A stretch of 64,000 bases of DNA from Roseiconus lacunae (GCF_008312935.1 NZ_VSZO01000006.1:38655-102654); one strand, 5' to 3'. Positions 1 through 9,578 are shown, numbered from the stretch's first letter. The notes: generated from the sequence alone by a model not told the origin. Made by a program: numbers and translations.

Positions 1-686
1 GTGCTCAAACCGAGCAGGTAGTCGCTTCCGTACATCACCATATCGATCGCCAAGTCATTGCCCGTCAGAACCTTAAAGCTCGGACGGACACGATCGCGTA
101 GATTCAAACGCTGCCATTCCAACTCACGACTGAGCGAAGAATGCTTTGCCCCCAAGCATTTTTCGATTCCCATTAAGGCTTCGTAGACGTCAAGCGAATA
201 GATCTGGCCAAAAGGTGCAAACATTTGGCCTAGTTCAAAGGCATAGAAGCTATCGCAGTCGCTGGCGATGGCTTCGTAAGCCTGGATGATTTGGTCGTCG
301 CTTTGGTGCGCCAGTCCGTACGACTGGAAGATGATCGGGGTTCCACCGAATGATTGGATCTGCTCCATCGATGCGGCATACGATGATCGATCAAAGTCGG
401 CCCCTGCTTGATCACCAACGAATGCTCCCGCGACGAAGTCTCGGCCGTTAGCAAGTGATTGGGTTCGTCGAAGCGTTTCGATACGGGTGCCAGCATCGAT
501 CAGATTTCCGTAACCGGTGTCCATATTGATCGCTGGTACCAAGTTCGCATCGAACGTCCTGACCACATGGGCATCGAAACCTTCCCAGTCGACCGATGTA
601 CCTTCGGTCAACGGTAGCAAAATCGCGGACATCCCGGTGACTTTTCGTCGTGGCCTTAACAAAGCTGTCGGTTCAATCGGTGGCAT
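1..686 (-). CDS. DHDPS-fold (dihydrodipicolinate synthase family) protein, 3' end outside window
   Basis: This is an open frame of about 228 codons that runs off the left edge. It was recovered by reading the minus strand directly. It starts with ATG at 686-684 ([15 protein letters not shown]) and continues through [48 protein letters not shown] and [14 protein letters not shown]. The order of elements resembles class I aldolase/lyase TIM barrels of the DHDPS family found in planctomycete sugar-catabolism loci; the substrate cannot be told. It lies divergent from an AraC-type regulator, a usual layout for a regulator and its target. The family assignment is by pattern recognition only, and the C-terminal part with any catalytic lysine is not in the window. 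Confidence 0.6.
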   Translation of the reverse strand, partial: MPPIEPTALLRPRRKVTGMSAILLPLTEGTSVDWEGFDAHVVRTFDANLVPAINMDTGYGNLIDAGTRIETLRRTQSLANGRDFVAGAFVGDQAGADFDRSSYAASMEQIQSFGGTPIIFQSYGLAHQSDDQIIQAYEAIASDCDSFYAFELGQMFAPFGQIYSLDVYEALMGIEKCLGAKHSSLSRELEWQRLNLRDRVRPSFKVLTGNDLAIDMVMYGSDYLLGLS

Positions 687-696
687 CGGTCGATCA

Positions 697-1110
697 TCAA
701 AAAGTGGAACGGGGGGAAGACACTGCTTCGTTGGTTTGTCGCTGGAACGCCTTCATCTTCCCGCTCAAAGAAGGATGAAGGACTTCGACCGCGACTCCAG
801 GTTCGGACTCTCGGGGTGAAACATCCATCACGCACCGAAGGAACGACTCCAATACCGACGCAGCGACTTGGAGTTCACAAAAACGTGAACGTCGCACTAT
901 CCGATCTTCGGAGAGAGTCATCCAAGCCGCTAAGAAAATACCAAGAACGATTGACGCAGTCTTGGTAAACCGCCACATTCTTTTTTGCAAATCGGGCAAA
1001 ATCGATGTTTGCCGATTCTCCTCGTTTGCGTCGGCGTAAATTTGGGTCCCAAACAGCCGCTTCCCCCAATTCTTCATCGCAACAATTCTTCTCCATAGCT
1101 GTTCTTCCAT
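697..1110 (-). CDS. possible small membrane protein, uncertain
   Basis: A 137-codon open frame ends 10 bp before the start of the DHDPS-fold gene on the same strand. It has one plausible membrane segment ([16 protein letters not shown], about residues 50-66) after a basic stretch, and a soluble tail without recognised motifs. ATG codons at 1110 and 1077 could both serve as starts. It would sit first in an operon with the DHDPS-like gene and be divergent from the AraC gene at 1120. I do not recognise a family. It could equally be a chance frame in the regulatory gap. Confidence 0.3.
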   Translation of the reverse strand: MEEQLWRRIVAMKNWGKRLFGTQIYADANEENRQTSILPDLQKRMWRFTKTASIVLGIFLAAWMTLSEDRIVRRSRFCELQVAASVLESFLRCVMDVSPRESEPGVAVEVLHPSLSGKMKAFQRQTNEAVSSPRSTF

Positions 1111-1119
1111 AGCTGTTCA

Positions 1120-1974
1120 TTGTCCAGCCGCAACAAACTCACCGACCGACCGCTCGACGAAGACCTACCTGATTGGGGTGTGCTGGTACTTGAGAGCCAC
1201 CACTCTCCGCAATTCACGATGGACTGGCGAGAACACGATTTCCTGAAGTTGGTATTCGTCCTCCGCGGTCGCGGTGTCATAGAATTCCCGGATCGTGTGA
1301 CCCATTTCCGAAATGGCGAATTAGTTCTCGTTCCGCCCAAAACGCCGAATCGGATTGCCGATGCCCCCGATGCGGCGAGCAGCTTATACATCTGCTGCAT
1401 CTCCGCGAAATTGATGAGTTTCGATGCGGGTATTGCCAACCTAATCAAACCCGGACTGGTGCCGACAAGCGGGTACGATGCCGGCCGAGTGGCAACCCAG
1501 CTGAGGCGAATGCGACACTTACAACACAGCCAACAGCGGTCTAAGAAGATCGGCATGGTTGCCGCTGCTTCACGCTTGATCGAATGGGTCGTCGATGCCG
1601 TTGAAGCCCAGCAAACCAAACCAAACATCCACGCAAGTGATGACCGAGAAGCGATGCAAGACTATGTCCGACGGCTGGCAATGGAATTCTATGAAGCGAC
1701 GACAATTGACGACACCGCAAAATCATTGGGCATGTCGCGTCGCACCTTCACTCGCTTGTTTCAAGAAATCACCGGTCAGACTTGGCTAACGTACGTTCGA
1801 AAGATTGCCGTCAATCACGCCAAGCACCAACTTGCCCAAACCGGTTTGTCGATCGCATCGATCGCGTTCGAATGCGGCTTCAATGACCTTTCGACGTTCT
1901 ATCGACAATTTAAATCTCAGACCGGCGTATCGCCAAAAGCATATCGAAAGCAAGTGAACTCATCGCCAAGCTGA
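1120..1974 (+). CDS. AraC-family transcriptional regulator
   Basis: The protein has 284 residues. The N-terminal half is a cupin-like effector domain (FLKLVFVLRGRGVIEF, then GELVLVPPKTPNRI). The C-terminal hundred residues are a double helix-turn-helix of the AraC/XylS type: IDDTAKSLGMSRRTFTRLFQEITG for the first, and SIASIAFECGFNDLSTFYRQFK followed by GVSPKAYRK for the second. The frame opens with TTG at 1120; an in-frame stop at 1096-1098 limits any extension and no ATG lies between. Regulators of this class bind a small ligand, often a sugar, through the cupin and control neighbouring genes. The divergent DHDPS-like gene and the downstream secreted hydrolase are the obvious candidate targets; that link is inferred. 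Confidence 0.85.
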   Translation: MSSRNKLTDRPLDEDLPDWGVLVLESHHSPQFTMDWREHDFLKLVFVLRGRGVIEFPDRVTHFRNGELVLVPPKTPNRIADAPDAASSLYICCISAKLMSFDAGIANLIKPGLVPTSGYDAGRVATQLRRMRHLQHSQQRSKKIGMVAAASRLIEWVVDAVEAQQTKPNIHASDDREAMQDYVRRLAMEFYEATTIDDTAKSLGMSRRTFTRLFQEITGQTWLTYVRKIAVNHAKHQLAQTGLSIASIAFECGFNDLSTFYRQFKSQTGVSPKAYRKQVNSSPS

Positions 1975-2043
1975 TCGTCAGTAGAGGTTTTGGGTTATGA
2001 TCATCGGCGTCCCAGCTCTATTTTTAAGCCTCGAGACACGACG

Positions 2044-4413
2044 ATGAAGCAACCTTCAAACTTTCGATGGGCCGTGGCAAACGCGGCCCTTTTGCTTGCC
2101 CTTATGCTTGAACCCGGCCATGCCGCGGCGCAGGAAACCGGTGCCAACGGTCAACTCGACTTTGCACACGAACTAACCGTCGCCAAATCGGGCTTTGATG
2201 GAACGATGTGTTGGGTCCACGCCCGCGCCGGGATTGTTCCGGGCAACGTGATGCGTCCCGAAGCTGAAGAGCCGAAAGTCGTGATGACCGCACAAAAATT
2301 GCTTCTTTCGGGCTCGGACGTCTTCTATCGATTGCATCAAACGACAAGTCGCGACGGGGGGCAAACGTGGTCAGACTGGGTACCGATTGACAGCTTCGCA
2401 AGAGAGACCCACACCGGACCTGATGATCCACTTCCAACGGGAGCTGATCTTGGTCTGAAGTTGTTGCAACCTGGCGACGAAACAACCGTTTGCGATTTTT
2501 CACCTCAGTGGCATGCAGCCAGCCAGCGGCTTTTAGGCATCGGACAAACGGTTTGGTACCGAAACAACCGAGTCATGCACGTCCGTCCGCGCGGGATCGC
2601 ATACGCAGTCTTCGATCATAGAAGGAATCGTTGGCAACGTTGGAAGACGGTGCGGTTGCCCGACGAACCGCGATTCGTCAGCGCGGGCTCGGGGAGTCAA
2701 CAACGCGTCGATCTGGTGGGAGGTGACGTCCTCATCCCGTTCTATTTCAAACGCCCCGAGGACAAACAATTCTCCTCCGCAGTGTGCCGCTGTCGATTTG
2801 ACGGCGAAACGCTGCATTTTGTTGACGTTGGAAACGCGCTAACACTTCCCATCAAACGTGGCCTGTACGAACCATCGATCACTCATTTCAAAGATCGGTT
2901 CTATTTAACACTTCGCAACGACGATGGAGCGTATGTGAGCGTCAGTGACGATGGGCTTCAATACAGCGAACCTCGCCACTGGAAGTTCGACGATGGAACG
3001 AAGTTGCTCAATTACAATACGCAGCAGCATTGGGTTACGCACAGCGACGGTTTGTATCTTGTCTACACCCGCCGCGGCGCTGATAACGATCACGTGTTTC
3101 GCCATCGTGCGCCACTATTCATCGCCCGCGTTGATCCAAAATCGTTGACCCTGTTGAAAGGCACCGAACAAATCATCGTTCCTCAGCGCGGAGCAAGGCT
3201 AGGAAATTTTGGCGTCGTCGATGTCTCGGCGGATGAGACCTGGGTGACCGCCGCCGAATGGATGCAGCCGTTAGGCGTCGAAAAGCACGGCAGTGACAAC
3301 AGCATCTTCATTGCAAAGCTGCATTGGAACCGACCCAACAAACAATTCGGTCAGTCAACGCCGACGCCCCTAGCTCGTTATGCTGAGCCGCCGGCTGCGC
3401 TGCGAGATCAAACCGGCAATTACCGATCGGTGCTAGCCCTCAACGATGGCGGAACAGTCGAGACGGCCGACGGGTGGTTGAAGCGGAGGGAATTATTGCG
3501 TCGGCAGTGGCACTCGCTGCTTGGCCAATGGCCACCGCTTATCACCACACAGGACATCGACATCCTGGCGACCGAGAAGCTAGAGAACTGCACTCAATCA
3601 CGAATTCGCTTCCGATGGACGCCGACGGAAACAACGACTGGCTATCTACTCGTCCCCAATTCGCCAGGGCCGCATCCCGCCGTCGTGACGGTCTTCTACG
3701 AACCAGAAACAGCGATCGGTCAGGGGAAGCCGAATCGAGACTTTGCCTTACAGTTAGCCCGCCGAGGGTTCGTCACACTTTCGATTGGAACGACTGACGC
3801 AAGTCTGGCGAAGACCTATTCGATCTATCATCCGTCGATCGAGAATGCCAGCGTTCAACCACTTTCAATGCTCGCTTACGCTGCGGCGAACGCTTGGCAT
3901 GTACTAGCCAACCGTCCAGACGTCGATGAAAAGCGGATCGGCATCGTCGGCCATTCCTTTGGCGGGAAGTGGGCGATGTTTGCATCCTGTTTGTTCGATC
4001 GGTTTGCCTGCGCGGCATGGTCGGACCCAGGGATCGTTTTCGATCAACGTCCCAGCGTTAACTACTGGGAACCTTGGTACCTGGGCTATCATCCCAAGCC
4101 ATGGAGAGATCGGGGTGTGCCGACCGCGGAAAATCCGGCTCGCGGGCTTTATCCGCAACTCTTAGATCAGGGCCGTGACCTGCATGAACTCCATGCACTA
4201 ATGGCACCGCGCCCGTTCCTTGTCTCCGGTGGCAGCGAAGACCCGATCACGCGTTGGCAGGCACTCAACCGCACTCGCGAGGTCTACCGTTTGCTGGGAG
4301 CGACAGGGCGCGTGATGATGACCAACCGCCCCGACCATTCACCCAACGATGATTCCAACGAGGTAATTTATAGGTTCTTCGAAAACTATTTGAAGCAGAC
4401 GCAAACGCCTTAG
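2044..4413 (+). CDS. secreted sialidase-like beta-propeller fused to alpha/beta-hydrolase (esterase)
   Basis: The ATG at 2044 is preferred over the upstream GTG-type frame opening at 1990 because it begins directly with a signal peptide (MKQPSNFRW, hydrophobic core ALLLALMLE, cleavage near HAAAQ). The mature protein of about 765 residues has two parts. The first 450 or so residues resemble a BNR/sialidase propeller, with an Asp-box-like SRDGGQTWSDW and a second weaker repeat VSDDGLQYSEP. The C-terminal 330 residues are an alpha/beta hydrolase with nucleophile elbow GHSFGGKW, acid region GGSEDP and histidine in RPDHSP, similar to acetyl-xylan or dienelactone-type hydrolases. It is probably exported and acts on decorated polysaccharide. 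The fusion suggests removal of an acyl group from a sugar bound or cut by the propeller, which is inference. Confidence 0.75.
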   Translation: MKQPSNFRWAVANAALLLALMLEPGHAAAQETGANGQLDFAHELTVAKSGFDGTMCWVHARAGIVPGNVMRPEAEEPKVVMTAQKLLLSGSDVFYRLHQTTSRDGGQTWSDWVPIDSFARETHTGPDDPLPTGADLGLKLLQPGDETTVCDFSPQWHAASQRLLGIGQTVWYRNNRVMHVRPRGIAYAVFDHRRNRWQRWKTVRLPDEPRFVSAGSGSQQRVDLVGGDVLIPFYFKRPEDKQFSSAVCRCRFDGETLHFVDVGNALTLPIKRGLYEPSITHFKDRFYLTLRNDDGAYVSVSDDGLQYSEPRHWKFDDGTKLLNYNTQQHWVTHSDGLYLVYTRRGADNDHVFRHRAPLFIARVDPKSLTLLKGTEQIIVPQRGARLGNFGVVDVSADETWVTAAEWMQPLGVEKHGSDNSIFIAKLHWNRPNKQFGQSTPTPLARYAEPPAALRDQTGNYRSVLALNDGGTVETADGWLKRRELLRRQWHSLLGQWPPLITTQDIDILATEKLENCTQSRIRFRWTPTETTTGYLLVPNSPGPHPAVVTVFYEPETAIGQGKPNRDFALQLARRGFVTLSIGTTDASLAKTYSIYHPSIENASVQPLSMLAYAAANAWHVLANRPDVDEKRIGIVGHSFGGKWAMFASCLFDRFACAAWSDPGIVFDQRPSVNYWEPWYLGYHPKPWRDRGVPTAENPARGLYPQLLDQGRDLHELHALMAPRPFLVSGGSEDPITRWQALNRTREVYRLLGATGRVMMTNRPDHSPNDDSNEVIYRFFENYLKQTQTP

Positions 4414-4452
4414 TCAACAAAGGCACGGCAAACCGCGTCGTGCACCGCCGCC

Positions 4453-4492
4453 CTTCTCCGCCGGGCGGGGACGGGGGCGGGGGGCGGAGAAG
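4453..4492. other. inverted repeat with G-rich loop, predicted G-quadruplex
   Basis: A perfect 10-bp inverted repeat (CTTCTCCGCC at 4453-4462, GGCGGAGAAG at 4483-4492) encloses a 20-nt G-rich loop. On the plus strand four G-tracts at 4463-4484 are separated by loops of 1, 2 and 1 nt, a textbook quadruplex-forming pattern. It lies 40-80 bp after the stop of the secreted hydrolase gene, where the convergent aminotransferase gene also ends at 4599. It may act as a bidirectional transcription end signal, or it may be a copy of a dispersed G-rich repeat. Confidence 0.6.
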
Positions 4493-4598
4493 CATTCGGC
4501 CTGATTAGCGAAGGGCCCATCGGAATCGCCTTTGGGCAAACCTCCAATCAGTGCGAAAAAGCTCCCAAGTCAGTCACTGACTTGCGCGATGCGATCCG

Positions 4599-5996
4599 CT
4601 ATGACAAACATTTCGCAATTTGACGTACCGCTTGACGCAAACGATGTTCGTTTTCGACGAGCGACATTCGCAAAAATCCTTCGCCAGCCGATCCGAATCC
4701 ACTTCCAGGGCTGACCGCGACGTTACCTTCTTCGAGCAACTTCATTGCAAAGTCCATCGTGCTCATCTTGCTTCGCCAAGGTTCGGGGACCTGTGCCCAG
4801 ACAAACATACCGGCCTTAGGGGTTTCCATTTCCCAGCCAAGACGGCGTAGTCCACTGACAAGCACATCGCGGCGGCTTTGATAGATTTCCGATTGTTTCT
4901 CGACGGTCGCCTCGGTCTCGCGCAGGGCCACGATAGCAGCAATCTGGATTGCCTGGAACATTCCGTAGTCGTAGTAGCCTTTAATCGTGCCGAGCCCACG
5001 GACCATGTCGGGGTTGCCAGCGCAAAAGCCGACGCGCCACCCGGCCATGTTGTAACCTTTACTCATGGTCGTAAATTCGACGCCCACATCTTTAGCGCCC
5101 GGCGCGGCAAGGAAGCTCGGCGGAACATAGCCGTCAAACGCCACGTCTGCGTAAGCAAAGTCATGAATGACCAGGAAGCCGTACTTTTTGGCGAGCCGAA
5201 CGACCTCAACAAAGAATTCCGGTTCGATGACCGCGGAACTTGGGTTGTGCGGGTAGTTGACGATCAACACCTTCGGAATCGGTGTCAGATTCTCGCAGGT
5301 GTAGGCGACGTTTCGCAAAAACGTTTCCGAATCGGAAACATCAAGAGCGACAACGTTTCCTGACGCCAAAATCACGCCGTACATGTGCACCGGGAAAAAC
5401 GGCGAGGGAATCATCGCCGTGTCGCCAGGCCCCATCAAAGCCAAGCACATGTGCGAGAAGCCTTCTTTACTTCCCAAACAAGCGATAATCTCCGACTCGG
5501 GATCGAGCCGAACGCCGTACTTGCGGTGATACTTACCCGCCAACTCGCGACGCAAATTCGCGATTCCGTTGGATTTACTGTAACCATGGTTCCCAGGATC
5601 CGACGCGGCATCCTGAAGCTTCTGAATGACAATCGGATCCGGAGGATCGGACGGATTCCCCATCCCCAAATCGATCACGTCATCACCGGCGCGCCGTTTT
5701 TGGTACAGCAGATTGTTGATCCGTCCGAACATGTAGGGCGGCAATCGCCCTACGCGAGACGCAAGCTTGACTTCAAATGGCGGTTGCACCGGGTCGGTCG
5801 TTGGCGCACCGATGGCGGGCGCGTCAATGTTGGGCGAATCGTCCCCAGAGGCGGTTGCCGCGGCGTGATCGGCAGGGTTTCCGGCCGCCGCATGGCTGAC
5901 CGCTTCCGCACTCGCCGCGTTTGCCGAGTCGGCCTTGGCAGATGGATTGACTGTTGGGTCGCCGCTTGATTGTTCGTCCAGGCTTGCTTCGCTCAT
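4599..5996 (-). CDS. alaC: class I/II aminotransferase, alanine transaminase (AlaC)-like
   Basis: The protein has 465 residues. From about residue 75 onward it is a fold-type I PLP aminotransferase: the Schiff-base lysine is K313 in [16 protein letters not shown], with NYPHNPSS near 246-254, D279 and Y282 in HDFAYADV, and a C-terminal [16 protein letters not shown]. The [10 protein letters not shown] stretch is close to the SKSYNMPGWR of E. coli AlaC, so pyruvate/glutamate transamination to alanine is the best guess; LL-diaminopimelate aminotransferases are related. The first 75 residues are low-complexity Ala/Ser/Asp/Pro, absent from the family and probably disordered. A later start near the catalytic core is not obvious, because the first internal Met after the leader is at residue 89, inside it. 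Confidence 0.8.
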   Translation of the reverse strand: MSEASLDEQSSGDPTVNPSAKADSANAASAEAVSHAAAGNPADHAAATASGDDSPNIDAPAIGAPTTDPVQPPFEVKLASRVGRLPPYMFGRINNLLYQKRRAGDDVIDLGMGNPSDPPDPIVIQKLQDAASDPGNHGYSKSNGIANLRRELAGKYHRKYGVRLDPESEIIACLGSKEGFSHMCLALMGPGDTAMIPSPFFPVHMYGVILASGNVVALDVSDSETFLRNVAYTCENLTPIPKVLIVNYPHNPSSAVIEPEFFVEVVRLAKKYGFLVIHDFAYADVAFDGYVPPSFLAAPGAKDVGVEFTTMSKGYNMAGWRVGFCAGNPDMVRGLGTIKGYYDYGMFQAIQIAAIVALRETEATVEKQSEIYQSRRDVLVSGLRRLGWEMETPKAGMFVWAQVPEPWRSKMSTMDFAMKLLEEGNVAVSPGSGFGSAGEGFLRMSLVENEHRLRQAVRQIAKCLS

Positions 5997-6206
5997 CGTG
6001 ACCGATCCACGGATGTGTCGTCCGGTTAACTGTTAATACAACTGCCTGCCTCAATCGAACACACGTTCGTTCTTGCAGACACAACTCCATTGTCGAAAAC
6101 TTTCGGCGGAAAGCCCAGGGGTATTTGAACGTTGCGTCAAAGATCGACACAAAAGCACCGCTAACGCCGACTTCGCCGCATCCCGGCGACGACCAACCAA
6201 GCCCCG

Positions 6207-6593
6207 TCACACCGCCGACTCTCGTTTTTCCAATAACGACAGCGCATGGGTCTCGCCCCACTGCTTGAGCGCGGCCAGGATCGGTCGCAGTGATTCGCCT
6301 TCAGCGGTCAACTCATACTCCACCCGAGGCGGGACCTCAGCGTAGACGATGCGGGTCACCAACCCGCTCGCTTCCAGTTCCCGCAGCTGCTTCGTCAACA
6401 TCCGCTGCGTCACGCAGCCGATCTTTCGCTTCAGTTCGCTAAACCGCAGCTTTCCGTCGAGCAAGTAGTACAGAACGATGCCTTTCCATTTACCGCCGAT
6501 TAACTCCAATGTCGCTTCGACCGGACAGGCTGGCCGAACGTAATCGCGGTGCCGAGATCGCCCAACAGTATCCATTTTGTGCCTACCTACCAA
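6207..6593 (-). CDS. HxlR-family winged-helix regulator
   Basis: The protein has 128 residues, normal for the family. It shows the HxlR signature [22 protein letters not shown] near residues 23-44, with the N-terminal cysteine C23 that many members use for redox or electrophile sensing. The recognition helix region follows ([21 protein letters not shown]), then a beta wing (PPRVEYELT) and a helical tail. An internal ATG at 6575 is an alternative start. It is divergently transcribed from a quinone-oxidoreductase-like gene, with about 98 bp between the starts. That is the classic layout for HxlR-type sensors of electrophiles or quinones that control a detoxifying dehydrogenase; the regulatory link is inferred. 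Confidence 0.85.
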   Translation of the reverse strand: MVGRHKMDTVGRSRHRDYVRPACPVEATLELIGGKWKGIVLYYLLDGKLRFSELKRKIGCVTQRMLTKQLRELEASGLVTRIVYAEVPPRVEYELTAEGESLRPILAALKQWGETHALSLLEKRESAV

Positions 6594-6691
6594 GATTGTG
6601 CGTACTTGTCGCTGAGAACGCTACCTCTACTATCGTGACAGACGCGGTTGAACGCAACTGCGAACTCAGTCATCGAGATGGAGAAATCCCC

Positions 6692-7708
6692 ATGAAAGCC
6701 GTTGCCCTGACTCGTTACCTACCGATCGAAGATCCACTGTCGCTTTTTGATATCGAGATGGACCGCCCCGAACCGGTGGGGCATGATTTGTTAGTCGCCG
6801 TCAATGCCATCGCGGTCAACCCGGTGGACTACAAAGTGCGAGCGTCTAAAGACAAAATCGAGGAAAGTCCAAAGGTTCTCGGTTGGGACGCGGCGGGAGT
6901 CGTCGAGGCGGTCGGCCCGGAAGTCACGCTTTTCAAGCCGGGCGACGAAGTGTTCTATGCCGGTGATATCACCCGGCAGGGCACCAACTCTCAGTTTCAC
7001 TTGGTCGAGGAAGCGATCGTCGGGCGGAAGCCTCAGTCGCTCGATTTTGCCCAAGCGGCCGCGTTCCCACTGACATCCATCACGGCTTACGAGGCATTTT
7101 TCGATCGACTAGGAATCGACGTCGATGGCAGAAATGCGAAGGAAACACTGTTGATCATCGGCGGTGCCGGCGGGGTCGGGTCGATCGGAATCCAGTTGGC
7201 AAAGCTGGCCGGGCTGACGGTGATTGCGACAGCTTCGCGGCCGGAATCGATTCAGTGGGTACGCGATTTGGGTGCGGACCATGTGATCAACCACCGCGAG
7301 CCGCTGCGTCCCCAGATCGAGTCTTTGGGACTGAGCCACGTTGACCACATCGCATTGTTTAACGACACCGACGGACACTGGGATGCGACCGCAGACCTGA
7401 TCCGCCCCCAGGGCAAAGTCGTTTCGATCGTCGAAAACGAGCGACCGCTCAGCCAGAGCGTCATGAAATCCAAGTCTGCTTCGTTGACCTGGGAATTTAT
7501 GTTTACGCGATCGATGTTCCAAACACCCGACCGAATCGAGCAACACCACTTGCTCAATCGCATAGCAGACTGGATCGATGCGGGGAAGATTAAGACGACG
7601 GCGAACAACGTGGTCCGTCCGATCAACGCCGAAAACCTTCGTGCGGCCCACAAGCAACTTGAAGCAGGTCGCAGCGTCGGCAAGATCGTCCTCGAGGGCT
7701 GGCACTAA
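6692..7708 (+). CDS. zinc-type alcohol dehydrogenase-like / quinone oxidoreductase family protein
   Basis: The start at the ATG 6692 (MKAVALTRYLPIEDP) matches the usual N-terminus of the family; the frame is open 61 codons further upstream but that part overlaps the HxlR gene. The protein of 338 residues is a GroES-fold plus Rossmann NADP(H) domain, with the dinucleotide motif GGAGGVGS near residues 157-164 and a typical C-terminal RSVGKIVLEGW. The cysteine ligands of zinc-dependent alcohol dehydrogenases are not seen, so it belongs with the non-zinc quinone-reductase-like branch despite the common name. It is cytoplasmic and probably reduces an enone or quinone. Pairing with the divergent HxlR gene suggests induction by electrophilic compounds. 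Confidence 0.85.
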   Translation: MKAVALTRYLPIEDPLSLFDIEMDRPEPVGHDLLVAVNAIAVNPVDYKVRASKDKIEESPKVLGWDAAGVVEAVGPEVTLFKPGDEVFYAGDITRQGTNSQFHLVEEAIVGRKPQSLDFAQAAAFPLTSITAYEAFFDRLGIDVDGRNAKETLLIIGGAGGVGSIGIQLAKLAGLTVIATASRPESIQWVRDLGADHVINHREPLRPQIESLGLSHVDHIALFNDTDGHWDATADLIRPQGKVVSIVENERPLSQSVMKSKSASLTWEFMFTRSMFQTPDRIEQHHLLNRIADWIDAGKIKTTANNVVRPINAENLRAAHKQLEAGRSVGKIVLEGWH

Positions 7709-7750
7709 ATTAAGTGCACATCCGCCCGGGACACCCCAAGATCAGCCTCT

Positions 7751-9019
7751 TCAGGGGCCGTCAGCCCGAATCTTTGCCAACAGCATTTCCACGCCTTGTG
7801 ACAACGCTGTTCCCTGTCGTTCAAGGTCTTCGGACGCTTCACGTAGTTTATCGGTGGCGGCATCAGTTTGAGTTGCCGCTCCCGAGACGCCGGAGATGTT
7901 TTCTTTCACCGATTCGGTACACTTCATCGCTTCGGTCACGTTGTTTTGAATCTCATCGGTAGCGACCTTCTGATCGCGAATCAGATGACTGACCGCTTCG
8001 CTTGTCTTGCTGAGCTGCTCGATCGCTTCCCCGAAACGGCCGATCGATTGAACGGCATTATCGGCGTTCGATTGAACACGCGAGATTTCTTCTTTGACTT
8101 GCTGAGTTGCGATTTTGGTTCGTTCGGCCAATTTGCGAACCTCCGCAGCGACCACGGCAAAACCAGCCCCGGCGCTGCCCGAACGCGCCGCTTCGATTGC
8201 CGCGTTGAACGAAAGCAAGTGCGTTTGGCGGGCCACTTCCTCAATCGTTTCAACCACGTTATCGATACTCGCCGATGACTGCCCGAGTGCCTTCATGACC
8301 TCCATCGCATTGGTGACTTCGACAACAACACGTTCGACACGTGATGCAGTCTCTTCCATTTTCCCATCAATTTCGGTGATCGAATTCTGCATTTGTTCTG
8401 CAGAATCGCTGACTTCGCGGACATTCTTGACGGAGTAATTGGCGGTTTCGAGTGCGTTTTTCGAGCGGCTTGACGTCTGCTTGGCTGTCGAGGACAGTTC
8501 GGTCGACACCGCGTGCAACTCGTGAGTGGCGTCGAGAAGTGAATCGGTAATTCCCTTGACCGTTTCTTCGAAGGAGTCGGCCATTGATAGGCGATCGCTC
8601 TTCGCGCGCTCGATCGCGTCTGATTTTTCCTTCATCTGTTCCGATGCGGTATTGATCAGTTCAGCGGCATGCCGAAATGTCCCATTCATCCCGCCTAGCA
8701 GCACGCGACGAAAGTACTTTCCGTCGGCAGCGTAACCAAGTGCGGCCTTCGCTTCTCGAATGAACGACTCGGTGTAATCAAGCAGCGAATTGATTCCATG
8801 ATGAACGGCCGCGAGTTCCTCGTCGCCATCGGTCAAACTGTCAAACCCTTGGATCCGAACCTCCAGATTGCCACGAGAAGCTTCTCGGCAAACATGAGCG
8901 ACCTCATCGAAAAACAGATGCCGCCGTGCGTCGCTTTTTGCAGCCGATTGGTCTGGGACGTTTGGGGACTGCGGAGGTGCCGCTTGAAGGGCGGTAATCT
9001 GCTGTTGTGTCGTTTCCAT
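7751..9019 (-). CDS. soluble methyl-accepting chemotaxis protein (signalling half of an Aer-like pair)
   Basis: The 422-residue protein has no hydrophobic segment. Residues 90-118 (ALGYAADGKYFRRVLLGGMNGTF) form a motif commonly seen in cytoplasmic receptors linked to PAS domains. The rest is a coiled-coil signalling domain, with the highly conserved hairpin tip at about 262-300 (HLLSFNAAIEAARSGSAGAG, then FAVVAAEVRKLAERT) that binds CheA and CheW. It starts 19 bp after the stop of a PAS-domain gene on the same strand, so the two are almost certainly one operon and probably one receptor: PAS senses, this protein signals. In E. coli Aer both parts lie in one membrane-anchored chain; here neither chain has a membrane anchor. 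Confidence 0.9.
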   Translation of the reverse strand: METTQQQITALQAAPPQSPNVPDQSAAKSDARRHLFFDEVAHVCREASRGNLEVRIQGFDSLTDGDEELAAVHHGINSLLDYTESFIREAKAALGYAADGKYFRRVLLGGMNGTFRHAAELINTASEQMKEKSDAIERAKSDRLSMADSFEETVKGITDSLLDATHELHAVSTELSSTAKQTSSRSKNALETANYSVKNVREVSDSAEQMQNSITEIDGKMEETASRVERVVVEVTNAMEVMKALGQSSASIDNVVETIEEVARQTHLLSFNAAIEAARSGSAGAGFAVVAAEVRKLAERTKIATQQVKEEISRVQSNADNAVQSIGRFGEAIEQLSKTSEAVSHLIRDQKVATDEIQNNVTEAMKCTESVKENISGVSGAATQTDAATDKLREASEDLERQGTALSQGVEMLLAKIRADGP

Positions 9020-9038
9020 TACCGTTGTGGCCAGAGGT

Positions 9039-9578
9039 CTAAAGGGAGAAAACGAATTCGTCGTATTGCATGCCGGCGTCGCGAAGGACCTGCCGCATCA
9101 AGTCGGTTGATGCCTGCATGCCTTCGCGCCAATCGGGATAGCTCGCTTCGCATTCAATCAATTGCTTGTACAGCGGAATGACTTTTGCAACCTTTTCTGG
9201 ATCCGGTTTTCGACGACTTGAGTGATAGCTGATGATGTTGCCGGAATTGTCAAAACTTGGCGTGACATGGGCGAGCACCCAGTAGTGGTCACCGTTTTTG
9301 CAAAGGTTGACAACATACGCAAAGATTTCTTGTCCTTCCGCGATCACGTCCCACAACAGTTTGAAGACACATCGCGGCATGTCCGGATGGCGAATGATAT
9401 TGTGTGGACGCCCGAGCAATTCCGCTTCCGTGAACCCGGAGATTCGAGTGAAGACGTGATTGGCATAAGTGATGACGCCCTTCAAATCCGTCTTGCTAAC
9501 AATGATCTCTGACTCGGCAAACGTTCGCTCATGTCCGGTGGGCGTGATGGATGTTTGAATCAATGAAGTTGCGGTCAC
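9039..9578 (-). CDS. Aer-like PAS domain protein (redox/oxygen sensor)
   Basis: The protein of 179 residues is dominated by one PAS domain (about residues 20-125). It contains LKGVITYANHVFTRISGFTE, the diagnostic PHNIIRHPDMP and KNGDHYWVLAHVTP, all very close to the FAD-binding PAS of E. coli Aer, where the RHPDMP segment lines the flavin pocket. A helical tail follows (EKVAKVIPLYKQLIECE to the end). A flavin cofactor and oxygen or redox sensing are therefore likely but not proven. It is the first gene of a two-gene operon with the soluble MCP just downstream. A stretch of some 340 bp separates it from the divergent phosphatase gene. Confidence 0.85.
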   Translation of the reverse strand: MTATSLIQTSITPTGHERTFAESEIIVSKTDLKGVITYANHVFTRISGFTEAELLGRPHNIIRHPDMPRCVFKLLWDVIAEGQEIFAYVVNLCKNGDHYWVLAHVTPSFDNSGNIISYHSSRRKPDPEKVAKVIPLYKQLIECEASYPDWREGMQASTDLMRQVLRDAGMQYDEFVFSL

